Part shown: piece after piece, positions 50,203-63,900 of the stretch | Position numbering within the stretch: position 1 is the first letter of the stretch | Layout of the letters: each line of letters starts with the position of its first letter | Source of the DNA: Andrena cerasifolii | Taxonomy: Eukaryota; Arthropoda; Insecta; Hymenoptera; Andrenidae | Length of the DNA: 64,000 nt | Assembly (NCBI RefSeq): GCF_050908995.1 | Contig: NC_135119.1 | Location: 20,303,001-20,367,000, forward strand | Reading direction: 5' to 3' | The notes under the pieces: model-generated | Databases searched by the model: none | The model's input: only the letters and a program-made list of their open reading frames with translations | Told to the model about the DNA's origin: nothing | Made by a program: the position numbers and the translations under genes

Positions 50203-53146
50203 GGTTATAAAAAGCTTGTGTCTATAACTCTTTGCTCAAGGTAACAATAATCTTTTCGAACTTGTAGAAATCTATACATAACATATTTATTGGTTTTGTT
50301 TTATTAGACACTCGCCAAATCTTGGGGATTATTCTACTCCGTCGCGATATTTCGCAAATAAACAGAATTTAATAAAGAGGCAACATTCTCGAGTATTTAA
50401 AACATAAATCTATAAGCGTATAATCTATCGTAACTGACGGCAAAACCAAGAAATTGATGACTACATGAAAAAAGAAATTCCGAATGTAGAATAAAGTTTT
50501 ATTATACGAGGCTTCGTTCTTGAGGTAAACGGCTTCAGATATTTTTTAAGTGCACTCGCACTTGGCAGCGCGAGTCAACAGACCTCGAAGAACTACCTCC
50601 GCCGGTGTTTATATTTACGAATATCGCTAACATCGACGTCTTCTGTATCAGAATTATTAGCTTCCTTTTATTGATACGAACTCGCGGTCTTTATCGTTCT
50701 ATCAACATCGTTATTATCCAAATACAATTTTTATACTACTCGTACGACAACTGTGCCTCTGCGCACGGGACAGAATAAAGAAAAGTTCCAGCGATTCTCG
50801 TTCCATGAAAATAAAATTATTCAAAAGCAAACACCTTATTGCATATATGTTTAATTAGCGACTGCAGAAGAAGATAGGAGCATAAATATAATTTATAAGA
50901 GAATTTGTAACAAATGCATACATACTTCATCGACACTCTTTCAGTTTATTTTTTCATGCGAAATCATTAATTTTCTGGTTCATCTATATCAGTTCCACAT
51001 TTTTTATATATGATTTGTAAGTTGTGTCTAATTCTATAACAGCCATGGAATATGAAACGAAACTCACCACAAAGGTTTATATAAAATATACAAAAGTCTC
51101 TTGTCATGACCTCAATAAAACATTATGAATAATTTCCACACGTTCTGTAGAAGAAAAATTAGGGAACTGAAGATTTTCTAACACAAGAATAATTTGCTTA
51201 CATTATAAACAGAAATGTGTAGCATACTTTCTCCTATTCTTTCCTACATCAGCTATCAATGTCATAGAATTACCATTAGAAAAATATAACAGCCTTTTAT
51301 CTGTATCTATTTATTAATATCACCTATATAGCAACTTATACCGAATTCATCGAATTAATCAAATAATCCTTTACAACATTTTTCCACACCGCAAGCACAC
51401 ACACAAATATCACTGTTCTAAATCCTATCAAGCGCAATTTCATTTACGCGTCGCGTACGATAGTAGTGGCTTTTAAACATACATGCGCTCAATGATAATA
51501 GTTTCGCGAAACCGAAACGAAAAGCATCGGGAAAACAACCAACTCCTTCGTTACGATACAAGTTGGGGGAAAAAAAGGTATGCTGACCGTGTCGCATACT
51601 TTCCCGAAAAGAGGGATATCGAAGGGAAATATATTAAAGCCAGACGAATTAGTAGGAATAAAGAAGAGAGAAATAGTTGAAGCGTGCGAATATAACAGAG
51701 ATACGAGAGTAATGAAAGTAAGGGGCGAATGTAACAGATATTTACCTACAGATGACGTACAAAGGCAATCGGCGCTACACAACAACACAATGTAAAAGCT
51801 ATCTCTAGATGCACCGCTCGGAGGACTCGAAGAGTGGCGAACCGGATGAAACTAAATCTAATATGCAGCGGACGGTAATAAAGTCTTACCAGCAGTGATC
51901 GCAAACGTTGCAAATGCGAGTTGATGGAAAACGGCTGCGAGCAACGCGAAACGTAATTTATTAAGCATTGACTCCGCAGATCGGTCGTATCTGGTTGTAT
52001 CTATACGCATCTATCTGTACATATCACACTACCGTGATCTGCATTACACACGGGACACGCACTGATACTTAAACGCGGGCAATTGAATGTTTTGCTAGAC
52101 GCTTCACTCCAGGTATCTTGAAATTCCGGCTATTCACTGGTTACGATGCTCGTGATGCTCGTTAGATATCGAGGCATAGAGCACGGATTATCGACGACAG
52201 GACTCGGCGTTAAAAAACAGATCGTATAAACCAAGCTGATTGAAGCAGATATGACCGGGTACACGGCCACTTGTGTAGGCTTGCATATACGTGCATGAAT
52301 GGACTCGCGGGCGCGCGCGCGCACACGCGAATTGGCTTGATGTGTTTTTAAAATGGACTTTATTTTTATGATGTTCAAAAATGCTCGTTTAGTTATTAAG
52401 CACTTTGTTCTGTTTCTATGAGTCCTATTGTTAAGATGACGGTAAGATTGTTGAGATTCTGGAAAAATGTTTGCCAAATGAAGATAATATTAAGGGAAAT
52501 TCACAGGTCGAGGGTTTGATATCGGACGGAAGCCTATTGATTGAAATAAAATTGCAAATACGATAATAAAGTGATAAATTGGATGTATACAATACAGGAT
52601 AATTGAGTTTACTCGCGTTCGTAATAATTGAGAACGATGTGAGAAACTTGTCGAACGTATTTGTTACTTCGATGTTATGCTTCTTTCGGAAACAATAAAT
52701 CTGTTACATGTAAATCTAGTCTTATACCTTTATTTGGTTACATGTAAATGAGCATTTTTTAGCAAGACGCTTGTCAATAAATTTTTAACATGTTTTAATA
52801 TTAGTATGTATTAATCCGAAACACTTAAAAAATTTAGATTATTCTATGTAGCGTAATGTGATCGATTCTGCAGTACATAAAATATCGATTAAAGAATTGA
52901 TATTTTCTTGTCAACTATCGATATCAGAAATCGTTCAGGAACAATACACAATACTAATTATTCCACGTTTAAATTATAAATGAAGGAACAACTGATTTAT
53001 ACAATTACAAATTACTAGTCATAGATATCAGTGTAACGTAATATAGGCTAGTTACACTGTCGCCTGAATAGAAGGTTATACTTACTTCAAACATTTTTAT
53101 CTCTTGATTACCCACGTGTTTACAGTATACATAAATATACAAAATC
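50203..53146. other. Intergenic region between HMG-box gene and EXOSC9
   Basis: Both genes start from this region and diverge, so it must hold both promoters. Short ORFs only. Contains the GC dinucleotide tract at 52.31 kb. Confidence 0.4.
52309..52329. repeat. GC/CA dinucleotide tract
   Basis: Alternating GCGCGC running into CACACG, about 20 bp, a possible Z-DNA-forming stretch. Confidence 0.6.
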
Positions 53147-55764
53147 ATGAAGGAATCATTATTGTCAAATTGCGAAAGAAATTTCGTAAATAAAGCAGTG
53201 GAAAGAGGAACGGTAGGATTTTATTGTTGCCTTATTTGTATATTTAAACGAGCGTATATGCTTGGATATACTCAAACTATTAAACATTTTTTAGCGACTG
53301 GATGGCAGGAACTTATTGGAAGCACGACCTGTAAAAATTTATTTCGGATCGAATTGGGGTAATTGCATGGTCTTGTTGGGCCAAACAAGGTATTCTCGAA
53401 CTTACGAATTTACTAATTTTACTTAAATTAGTAATTTACCGAAATGGTAATTATATTATAGGGCTGTTGCGCAAGTAACGTGTGATATTCAACAACCTAA
53501 GACCTCTCGTCCCAACGAAGGAATACTGCATATAAATGTCGAGCTTAATCCTATGGCTGCGCAACATTTTGACGGCGGTAGACAGTCCGAGTCCTCGATA
53601 TTGATTAGTAGGCAATTGGAAAAATGTTTCAAAGATTCAAAGTGTATAGATTTGGAATCTCTGTGTATCGTAGCTGATAAACAGGTCAGCAATTACCTAA
53701 GTATTGGAAATGTTACGACTCTTGTAATTGTTAGAATGCAAATAGGCAAAGAGGGTCTATAGCTGTGGCGGATTTAAGAAAAAAGGCCCACGTGGCAAAC
53801 ATTCTGAGGGGCCCATTTTTGAGGGGAAATGAACAGGTAGTTTACTAAAAACGGGCCAAGTGCAGTAGTACGAGAAAAAAATATAGTGTTTGGATACCTA
53901 CACCTAATCATAATTTTTGTTTTTGGTCATGAGGCCCTGCAAAAGCCTTCTGTGCAGGGGCCTAGGCGGCAACTGCTCATCAGCCGCCCTGTTAAATCCG
54001 TCACTGATCTATAGATATTCCTACAAATCACAAATGTGAAAAACTTTGCGTAGAATTGAACAAGTTATATATTTTTGAATATAGTAAAAATTTTATGCAG
54101 GTATGGAATTTAAGAGTTGACGTTAATATTATTAATCACGATGGAAATTTAATCGACTGTGCGTCCATTGCCACACTAGCAGCTCTTTCACATTTTCATA
54201 GGCCAGATGTAACTTCCACTGGCGAAGATATTATTATTCATCCTTTTTCCGAGAAAGATCCTTTGCCCTTAACGTTGTATCATTATCCGGTTTGCGTGTC
54301 TTTTATAACATACGAAAGGTCAGTGTTTGGAAATTGTGAAACTAGGGAAGCAGCAATTTCCTAATAACATGTTATCTCTTTAGTGGAAACACCATTCTGG
54401 ATCCCACATACCTAGAAGAAAGAGTCGGCGTAGCTCAACTCACGTTCGGTATAAATTCCTATAGAGAAGTTTGTAGCTTGCATTTTAATTATTTGATGAA
54501 AACCATGACAGTGCAGGACGTAATATCGGCAGTGTCTAGTTACGCAGCGAACTACGCTGCTGAATTGATACAACAAATTAAGGAAGCAGTAGCCCGTGAC
54601 GTAGAAGCAAGGTGAAATATATACCAGTTAATTGTTTTCTAATCGTTTTAAGTATGCGCGTCTGAATTGCATAATTCTGAAAGTTTTTGTACACACCCGC
54701 AGGTATAAAAAAGATAACCGCAGTACAATTCGTTTTAAAGAATGTATAACAATGAAAAAATTGACTACAATGAACAGCGACTGTATCAGTATTAAGCTAC
54801 GCAAATGGGGCAAACTGGAAGAAATGGAATCCGATTGTAAATATTGTGTAGAAATTATCAGGTTTTAATATTTATTAGCTCACGTTATTTAACATTTATC
54901 ACCCGTTTGTAAAACTTGTGCAGATGTTTGCAAGGAAGAGGATGAAAGTACCAAGTGCAGAATTATAAAATCTGGAGAAGGTTCTGCCGAATTAATAATG
55001 GATACAGTAAGTATCCGTTTAATTAACCCGCCGGCGAGCGCGCCCGTGTATTCACAAGTTTCCAAAGTGTCCGCCTCCGATTGCTTTGATTTTTGCATAT
55101 GTTTTAAAGGACAGAAAATAAGAAACAGGTGTCTTCTTATTTTGACCTGTTTGCATGTTCAGGGGGTGAAACCACCCCTCAAATTTCATGAGAATAGGTG
55201 GTGCCATCCACGCGGCATACTTTCGTTTTTATTCAATCAGAGACACTTCCAAACTGAATTTCAACCTGACAAGTACGTAGCATGATGCAAAAATGTCTGC
55301 TGGAAAAATACATAGGGGTGCTGGGTACAATACATCACAGTAAAACGGTTTTTCAGCCAAAACGGACCCCTGTGTACGGATTACACGACGCGACCGCTCG
55401 TGTAAAACTTTTAGGCGCGCCCGCCGGCAGGTTAAAAACGAAATGAGGTAGATACAATTTAGAGTTACATTTTGCAAATTATTTCTACAGAGTGTATCGG
55501 TTGGTGACGGTGGACCTAATACATGGAATGTATCAGAATCCTCAGAAGAAGAAGGAAAAACTGACATTGAGATTACAGCTGAAGTAAGGAAAGAGAAGAA
55601 AGTGATAGAAAATATAGGTATTTATCATAATCGGTTTTCATTTATTTTATTCGTTTAATGTGGAAAATATGGAACATTGCTGAACTCTTCCCATTTTAGA
55701 ACTAAGCGGAGATAGCGAAGAAGAAACCACTGAAATGCTCGACTCAAAAGATATAATGCAATGA
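53147..55764 (+). CDS. EXOSC9: EXOSC9 / RRP45, exosome RNase PH-like subunit, 9 exons
   Basis: Ring subunit of the RNA exosome core (nucleus and cytoplasm), a catalytically inactive RNase PH-fold protein. Exons: 53147-53212, 53295-53389, 53462-53684, 54101-54318, 54384-54611, 54703-54836, 54924-55006, 55491-55617 and 55700-55764; total 1239 nt, 412 aa. The N-terminus MKESLLSNCERNFVNKAV is diagnostic, followed by RLDGRN, ARPVKIYFGSNWGNC, LSNPMA-like ELNPMAAQHFDGGRQSE, KCIDLESLCIV and LRVDVNIINHDGN with HFHRPDV. The C-terminal part is acidic (SESSEEEGK; SGDSEEETTE), as in the family tail. Exons 1-5 are solid. The exon 6-7 junction is less sure: reading on past GATT|GTAAAT to 54861 breaks the frame into exon 7, so the donor at 54837 was chosen because it keeps phase. 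Intron 3 contains a hAT-like MITE. Converges on SAP30L. Confidence 0.92.
53763..54006. mobile_element. hAT-like MITE in EXOSC9 intron 3
   Basis: Termini CTGTGGCGGATTTA and TAAATCCGTCACTG; flanks GTCTATAG and ATCTATAG agree at 7 of 8. Same family as 23082-23317. Confidence 0.9.
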
Positions 55765-55774
55765 ATTGTAAATT

Positions 55775-55780
55775 AATAAA
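55775..55780 (+). terminator. Candidate polyadenylation signal of EXOSC9
   Basis: AATAAA hexamer 10 bp after the EXOSC9 stop codon, in AT-rich DNA. It lies about 250 bp before the convergent SAP30L stop codon. Confidence 0.4.
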
Positions 55781-56030
55781 TAATACCATCAAAAACGAGA
55801 ACGCAATTGTGTGAAAGGATTTGATTATCCTCTTTATGAAATTATAGATTAAGATACGGGGTAAGTAAACGATGCTTTAAAATGTAGTGTCATTCATATA
55901 TTTTTAAGTGTGTTTTATACATAGATCTTATAAAATACCTATGCCTATTAACAAGTAAAAATCCATTCAGTTGCTTTTGATATCACTAGTAAAATATTAC
56001 AATAACAAAACTCGTGAAGTAAAACCTAGA

Positions 56031-57908
56031 CTATGTAGTATCGTTACTTAAACCATTCTTCTGATCCAATTTATTCGCATTAGTTTTTACCGTGTAAATA
56101 AAGAAACTTAATGCTTCCTTTTCGACTACGGGGATGGTTTTAAAATGCTTCATTAGAGTCTGAAACAAACAATAAACACAATCATAAATAGTATATTCAT
56201 GTATTCGTGAAATCTATATATTGTTTTAGTTCGAGCTGAACGTTATTAAAAGTAAAAAAAAATGCAATTACACGTACATCCGCTAACTGAGCTTTATTTA
56301 AACCTGGACGCGTAGAAACTTTATAATGCCTCTTGTACCGCCTTAATGTACCGACTTGTAGTTGGAAAAGATCGACCTCTGGGAGATCATTGTCTGTCTC
56401 TCCGGAATCTTCTTCCGAATCCTTGCGCCTGCGTTGCTGCTGTTGCTTGGATCTTGCACATTGTATTACTTGTTTATGATAATCACAAATGTATATATGA
56501 CGTGCCTATTGAGAAATCAGATATAGCATGATGTGAGACATACCCATTTAATCATACATATTCAAACCTTGGTATTCAGAAAGTTTCTTTGAAAGTTCGA
56601 CTATTCATGGATTATTAGAAAGAAAAGAGAACACAAAAACGATGCGCAGACAGAGCAAGGTGGAGTTCATACGCAGCCAAATAGGAGACAATTCGTTGTA
56701 AAAAAATTAGGATAAAAATAGAATGGAAATGTTTGTACGATGCATCTTTTTTAGAAAAATCGATAGTATTACCCTGTAAATAGAAATTAAGGGGCACGTG
56801 TGGCAATCTGGCTAGCTAATGTGCTTGGAGAATGTCCAATAGGATTGCAAACGATAAAAACTGAAGCGCATGTAGAACTGTTATATTATTTTAACTAATC
56901 TGTTTTCAATATTTACAAAGATCAACGTAAGGTGAATGTCCCCATTTCTGCTCATGTCTCCATTTCTACTCATTTCATATTTTTCTTATTATTATATACG
57001 TTACGTTTGTACCATAGTTGCAACAAAATAATTCTAAATTATTTAAACATTTACGCGAGTGTTGCACGAGCTTAGGGTAATACATACATCGCTATTTTTC
57101 GTGAGCAGAAATACGGACATTTAGAGCATTATATATATAATTACAAATTATTAATAGTTAAACATCTTGAAATATCTTTCTTAAATAGGTTTTGAATTGG
57201 TTGATTTATTATTAAAGAATTAATCAATTGCTCTGCAAATTTTGATCACAAGCTTGTCCCGCATTGGAACAGAAAATATCTGGTCACTTTAGTATAAGCA
57301 TAAGTTTCTGCGTTCAGTAACATGGACATCCAACAAATCTTCAAATTCCTTATAAAACATATAAGTGTGAAGATGATAACCTATATTTTTGTTGTAACTT
57401 TTATAGGCCATACAGGGTGTTGAGAAACATCGTCGTTGTAACGAGACACTAATGATAGTCAATTATACATACAATTATACATATTGCCAAAACTCAACGA
57501 ATACACGTCTTGTACTTCAACGACCTTGTTCATTACTCACTGACTTTAATCATCCATGATAATCTGATCGCTATGAATACCAAAGTTCCATTGCAGTCTA
57601 CATAAATAATGATTCGAGTTTTTATCTGCAGTGCGCGATATTTGAAATCACATGACAGATCGGACGACTGCAGGATAAACACACAATGGAGCCAGTGAAT
57701 AATATTTAGCGTGACCGTTTACGGTTATTAATCTTACCACTTGATCGAGATTAAGTTTCAATCGCCGCTGAGTTACGGTTTTTTGAATACGTTTGCTGTA
57801 AGAAGCGTTGCCAGCTGGCCGAGTACATCGTTCACCCTCATCTAGAAGGCAACAAATTTGATCAGCAGCTCCTCTGGAATCTTCTTCACCGGTACTGAAT
57901 CCATTCAT
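56031..57908 (-). CDS. SAP30L: SAP30L / SAP30, Sin3-histone deacetylase complex subunit, 3 exons
   Basis: Small adaptor of the Sin3A-HDAC corepressor complex that binds DNA and lipids through a zinc finger and Sin3 through its C-terminus. Exons on the minus strand: 57908-57738, 56505-56278 and 56159-56031; 528 nt, 175 aa, all junctions phase 0. Residues 1-6 (MNGFST) match vertebrate SAP30L. The zinc-binding residues are visible: C19/C20 and C28 in exon 1, and C64 and H67 (YICDYHK) in exon 2. A basic stretch (QQQQRRRKD) and acidic stretch (SEEDSGETDND) follow, then LPEVDLFQLQV and LRRYKRHYK of the Sin3-binding domain, with FKTIPVVEKEAL near the end. An in-frame upstream start at 57968 exists, but homology favours 57908. 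Intron 1 (1232 bp) holds a truncated MITE. Confidence 0.95.
56930..57250. mobile_element. Truncated AGGTGAATGTCC family MITE in SAP30L intron 1
   Basis: Follows the 13866-14235 copy from its left end through TTTTGATCACAA, then stops; the right terminus is missing. Confidence 0.8.
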
Positions 57909-60900
57909 TTTTTTTTTATTCTTAACATCAACTAAATTGATATGAAGAGTATGGTAGAACTTTAACAACCTCGAAATGTCACGACGTATCTGTTTGCGTC
58001 AAAAAACGGCGTGTCCCAGTGTAAAATGCACTCGGCGATGTCTGCTTTTCGCGTTCATAATTTCCCGTCGGGTTTCATTTGTTATTCACCAGTTAATCAA
58101 CGGAACTCATCACTGCTCCTCGCCGGGCAAAAAGGGCTTTTACAGCGCGGCGTTTAATCCGTTGTTTAATGCGAAGATTCAAGCACACGAATCGATAATT
58201 TAAATAGCAGAGTTTGCGTATTACGAACACTTCGACGCTAAACGGTGCCGTATAACGTTTCACTTTCTTTCTCCCGAACAATTTAATGTAACGAATTATC
58301 TTTACGCGTCCGTGGTAGCAGCTATCTCATGGATCTCGGCAGAATGCGAACGTTCGACTCTATTTCCTGGCAATACGCTTCTGTTTTTACAGATTTCTTC
58401 GAAGCTCTCTGGCATAACACCTCACCCGACATCACCGCGTTTTGTTATTTACACAACTACATCGATTCACACGATGCTGCGCCGAAGTATATAAGTGTAC
58501 ATATGTATGCGCACATACGCAATACGCGACACGGTCCAACTTTGAGAAATTCCTGCGTAGTAGGGACATTCAGTCCCACCAACCATAGCTATTATTATCC
58601 AAAGATGATTAAATAGTTTTATACCGAGACCGTTCTTTATAATTTATCAAATTTGTTGTATTGCGTTATATTCTTTCAGTAGAGTTTTCATTTTTTCTTC
58701 TTTATTATAGGTATATTAAGTTTTTACTTACCTTATTTTTTAGCCGAACGTAAACAGAAGGAGTACGATTATTCGAGTATATGATTCGTATTAATAAGTT
58801 GTATGTATAATTGTGCAGTTATGAATAAATTGTAAGTAGAATAATTAATATTAATCATTTGTAATCATAAGACTCCGTAAGGCTTCTAGTTTCTTCTTAT
58901 TCGTATGTTGTGTGTTTAATACATATGCGAGACCAATAGGAGATGTTGTTCTATCGTATAAGAATTAGAAATTTGATAATTTAAAACATGTGTGGGTGGA
59001 CGAACGAATAAAATTATTAACTTACTATTTCGAGGATTATGATAATTGTAGGTTACGAAAAATTAGTACATATTAATTAAGTTTTTGAATACATATATTC
59101 AGCATAAAATATATTTACCGAATGTGTAATGTAATTTAGTTATTAGATTGACTATTTTATATAAATTATATGTATTAGAAGTTATTGTTATTGTAGCATA
59201 CCAATCGACAAATTTATTCATGAAATTTGTATCAATATATTTACGAAACTTTTAAGTACTTTCAATTTAACAAATGTGAATATAATACACCATTCTGTAA
59301 GTTACTAATTATCTTTTAGTCAAAAGACATATTCAAACACGAATTATCTTACAAATTAAATACGCATATCATAGATTACATAATTGAATAAAAAGGCAGC
59401 GTTGATTATGTTAAAATTCTTCAACAATTCTATGAATTTCTACAACGGAATATATTTATTTGCTTTATTGACAGGAAATATTTCGGGTAATGGTTGCGTC
59501 ACGTTGGCGGTACTGTAATTTGCGCCTTAACATTCAGCTTGCGGCACCTAACGCCATCTATAATAATAATAAACCATAACCTTAATCATATAAATGATTT
59601 ATCTAGGAAAAGGGATCGCCGTTCGTGTTGAAAACAGAGGGCGAGCTTCATTGCTAAAACATACGTTTGTCCGGTTAGATAAACTGTACATTATTTAACA
59701 GAGAATCAACGATACGCCGTAAACGATTTTCCACGCACAATTTTTCCCGCCCTTTCCACCAGCAGACATTTTATTGGGGGGGTAAAAAGAAACGCTTCAA
59801 AACATAAAAGGTTGACGCTGATTGGCTTACTTTTTGCGGCTTATCTGAAATAAGCCAATGGTAATAGAGATTTTCTCCATGCACTTTCATATGCCGCACA
59901 AGTGGCGTGGGGTCGCGATATTCGAAGCTGAGAATCCTTTTAGCTGTAGAGGACCGTCCAGGTAAGAAAAATCCAAATATTTTTCTTTCCAAGCGTTGAC
60001 AGATTTCAGCGACTAACAATTGATCAATGGGCTACCACCGCCGTATGATAATCGTGATACGAGCAAATATTCGATGAAGTGCTACTGTGCTGCGTATCGT
60101 GCATATACCTTTTATTTCTACACAACCGTCATAGCAAATGGCTGCCCGGAGATGTGTTTAGCAAGAATGTTCTGGTGTGCCTTGTTATCGTTATGTGCTG
60201 ATTACGTGAAGAAATATCGCGTGACAGTTTTCACTACTGTGAAAACACAGATACTCTAAATTTGGAGCGTGAAACGTCGGTGTGGTTTGTATTACGGGTG
60301 TTTCGTCATAAATCAACCGTCAAGGCTATATAGCCCGCGTACGATCGGCCTCTGTTTGGCTACTTGCGCCATGCATTGGCATATATGGGATCTTGCACTA
60401 TAGCGCCCGTCATGGTTTTATAACGAATAATTTGCCACTTGACGTGTAGATTACGGCGGTGAGCGTCGCGCAGTTAGAAAACCTGTGATAAATAGGAGGG
60501 ACTTTTAGTCATCAGTTCGTTATCTATGGCGTAATTCACGATATATCGCGATGCGTTCGATTTCCCGCTCGCCTACAATTCTCCAGGCATTCGGAGCTCT
60601 GGTATGCACGTAACCGACAGTTGGACATTATTTATGCTCCGTTTGGCTTGGAAATATTTCTTCCCTTTTATTTTTGGTTCTCTCTTTTACGACGTATCCA
60701 CCGCGGTTAGCATACGTTGATTTACGTTGTTTTTAGTAATTGAGCTGGTGGGTGTTAAATGGGAGGGGGGAAAGTAGGAGCACCATGTACAGCATGTTTA
60801 CGCGTAAGCGTCTGTTTTTGCTGTGTGCGCCATATCGGCGACGGGATGTACGCTGTGTGCAAGGCGCCAAAACGATACCTACCATTTTTTTTCTTTCCTT

Positions 60901-63900
60901 CATCGAGTATTGCTGCGTTTGTACATTTACGATGCAATCCTCCCGTTGGTCTCTGAAATTTTTCGACGTGGCCTCCCGTTTATATTTTTTATTATACATA
61001 CTACGCTCGCCCATTACATTGGAAATATACGAAGTTGATTACACATAAAATGGTGGGAATATAATCAATGTACGGTAGACATGTTTGTAATACGCAAACG
61101 TCACCATGCTTGTTGTGTGTGCGTAATATGAGGTTATATGTAGCCCTGTAGAGATGTATACGTGATATTTTATATATACTTATTCGTTTCTTTTACTTGT
61201 ACTCATAACACGTTATCGCGGCCACGTTTTTTTTTTCTTTGCAGGAAAGAGAATATACACAATTCTTTTCTTTGTCGTACAGTAGCAACTGTACACGGAC
61301 GCTATTGTCTATATTTAACGTGTTCATAATATCTGAAATGAGAATATTACTGTTTCTGCGAGTCCAGTGCAATACGTTCCATTTGCAATTACGTATTAAA
61401 AATTACTGACACATTTGCACAAGTGATTCGAGTTTTACTCTATGGTTTTTATATTGATCAAATTTGAGAATTTAATGCTTGCATAAAACTTGAACGTTCT
61501 ACTACATATTTGCGTTCAATTTGTTAAAAAATGATTAAATTTATACGTGATAGCTGGATTCTAGATACGAGATGCTCCGAAATATTTTTCAGCTAACCTA
61601 CAAATTCTTTCCATTTATCGAATTACATTTCTGAGCCGTCTGCTTTCGTCACAGAAAGCTAGATGTGACGTGCATCGACAGTTATAGTGTACTAATCGAA
61701 AAGTACTTTAACCACTGCTTTTACGTTTCAAGATCGATGATGGATCACAGATAAGACTCTCGTTATTCACGAAGCGCGATCGTTTTGGTAAATAAAGTGC
61801 TCCGATACATTTTAGTCGCACAGTTAGTACATAGGTTATGTCGTTGCTCCAATTCAGATTCTGCTCCATGGAAGCTAACCAAGTATTTCTACGCTATAAG
61901 TAAATAACTCCAATATTCCATTGATGTATTTATTCTAAACAAATATAGAATCTAATTTGCAACAGATACTTTTTTCCAGGATGTACAAATATCGAATTTA
62001 TTGCTTTAACGCAATATGCATTACGAAATCGTGGCAAATCGATGCGTTGTGTAGATATGCATATGTATATGTACACGAAAGTGTGGTAGCAGATTTACGT
62101 ATTACGAAAATGTGTACCAACGTCCATACACGAATGCATGGAAATTTTATATCGTAGGGAGATCCATTTAATATTGAATACGCATTAAGAATGCTAATGG
62201 ATCGATATATCGGGACAATGCAAAAACTAATTGTGAAAAGATTGCACATACATTATGTACCACGGCATAAATAGAGCCGGCATTTGCCCGGTTTCAAATA
62301 ACAACAAATTTCACGTTTTCCATGTAAACGTTATTACTTCCGTGGTAAAGCAATTTTTTACGCTGAATAAATTACGTGGATAAATTGCTAAACACATTTC
62401 TTACGATATAACTTTAAAAAGCATCATTTGTGAAGGGGGGGTGCTCCATTTGAACTCCTAATGATAAAAGGGAATTCACATAAATGAACTGTATACAGGA
62501 TGCTAATGTATTCGATGTTAAAGTCAATTATGTCGGTATTAGTGATGCAGTACAAATTTTAATAGCAATCACGGGAGCAGTATACTCATAATTTCCTACA
62601 AACCTAAAGCAAGTGTACAGTATATTGTATTCTGCGTTCTAAGTGCCAGATAATAGAGACAAATAACGTACAAAACGGTGTCTCTACCGAATTTTACATA
62701 TTATATTACTTTATTCAAAATGTTTACCTTGTACAAATTTTAATAATTTATAGAAATAGTCGCAAAAGGATTCGAAGCCTAACATTAAGTTTTTCATTGT
62801 CTCGATATTACCATTAGAATTAATTAGTATTTTAATATTTGCCCGATGTTTTCCCGATTAAGGTTTTTCTTCGACATTCGTGCTTGGAAATTATAATTGT
62901 CTTTCATACTTTTAATTAGGGTGTTTAATTATAGTCCGTGGATATAATATTGTTTTCCTGTAAGGTACAGCAGGATGAAAAACACATTTATTCGATACAC
63001 CAGTCGAATTTTTATGTCCTGTTTCAACGACAAACCACGAAGTGACAAAAAGCACAAAGCATATTATTATATATTATTAACAACTGACTCTATCGAGCAT
63101 GCACTTTTTTTGCATACTATTTCTATTATTTTACTACCACTTTTATACGACCTCAGAGCGATATAAAAGCAGTTCCCTGTACGACATGTTACGTGTATTA
63201 ATAATCGATTATCGAGTATCAACGTTTAACTACTGTTTATATATATATGTTGTAAAACTTACACGTGGCTGCTATTAATATGCTGGCTCTGCTGAAGTTA
63301 TGTAAATTGTGCGTAAAATTATTTTATATACTGTATGCCCCGTTTAAGCACGTACAGATCAGTATATTTTTTTAAAGTATACGTAGATACAAGAAATAGT
63401 TGAGATAAAATTTAATTTAGAAAGGGAAATATAATGTTAACATTTTAGAATTTTTTGAACTTTTCGCTGTGACATTATTATTCTACGTCGCTATTACTAC
63501 GTTTTTAAAATAAAATTATTTTATTTTGTTCGGGGAAATTACTTTTTAAAGCAATAATTACGTATTTGGGGTAATGAAATAATCAGCTGAAATACTTCAA
63601 CGCAAATATCCCGTTTACACAGTGGTACTAGTCTCAATCCCGATAAATCTAAGCTCTGTTTATAATACAGTGTTGTTAGCTTATATACACTTTGCAGCAT
63701 TTTATTAAATATATTAATATACTTTCAAAATGATTATCTGCAACAATTTAAATTGCGTTGAAGGTGCTCCACTAAGCGATTGGTAAATATACAATTCGTT
63801 TTCTTCAATAAGTGTATCTTGAAACACATAATACAAGGATAATTATAAACTTATGGGGTTACAATGAAAATAATGGCATTGAAATCTTCACAAGTAATAA

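Noticed and set aside
57906..57968. Upstream in-frame start of SAP30L
   Set aside because: The extra 20 residues (MLKFYHTLH...) have no counterpart in the family, whose proteins begin MNGFS.
59771..60019. Minus-strand ORF with protein-like composition
   Set aside because: It opens with TTG rather than ATG, has no recognised domain and no splice context that extends it.
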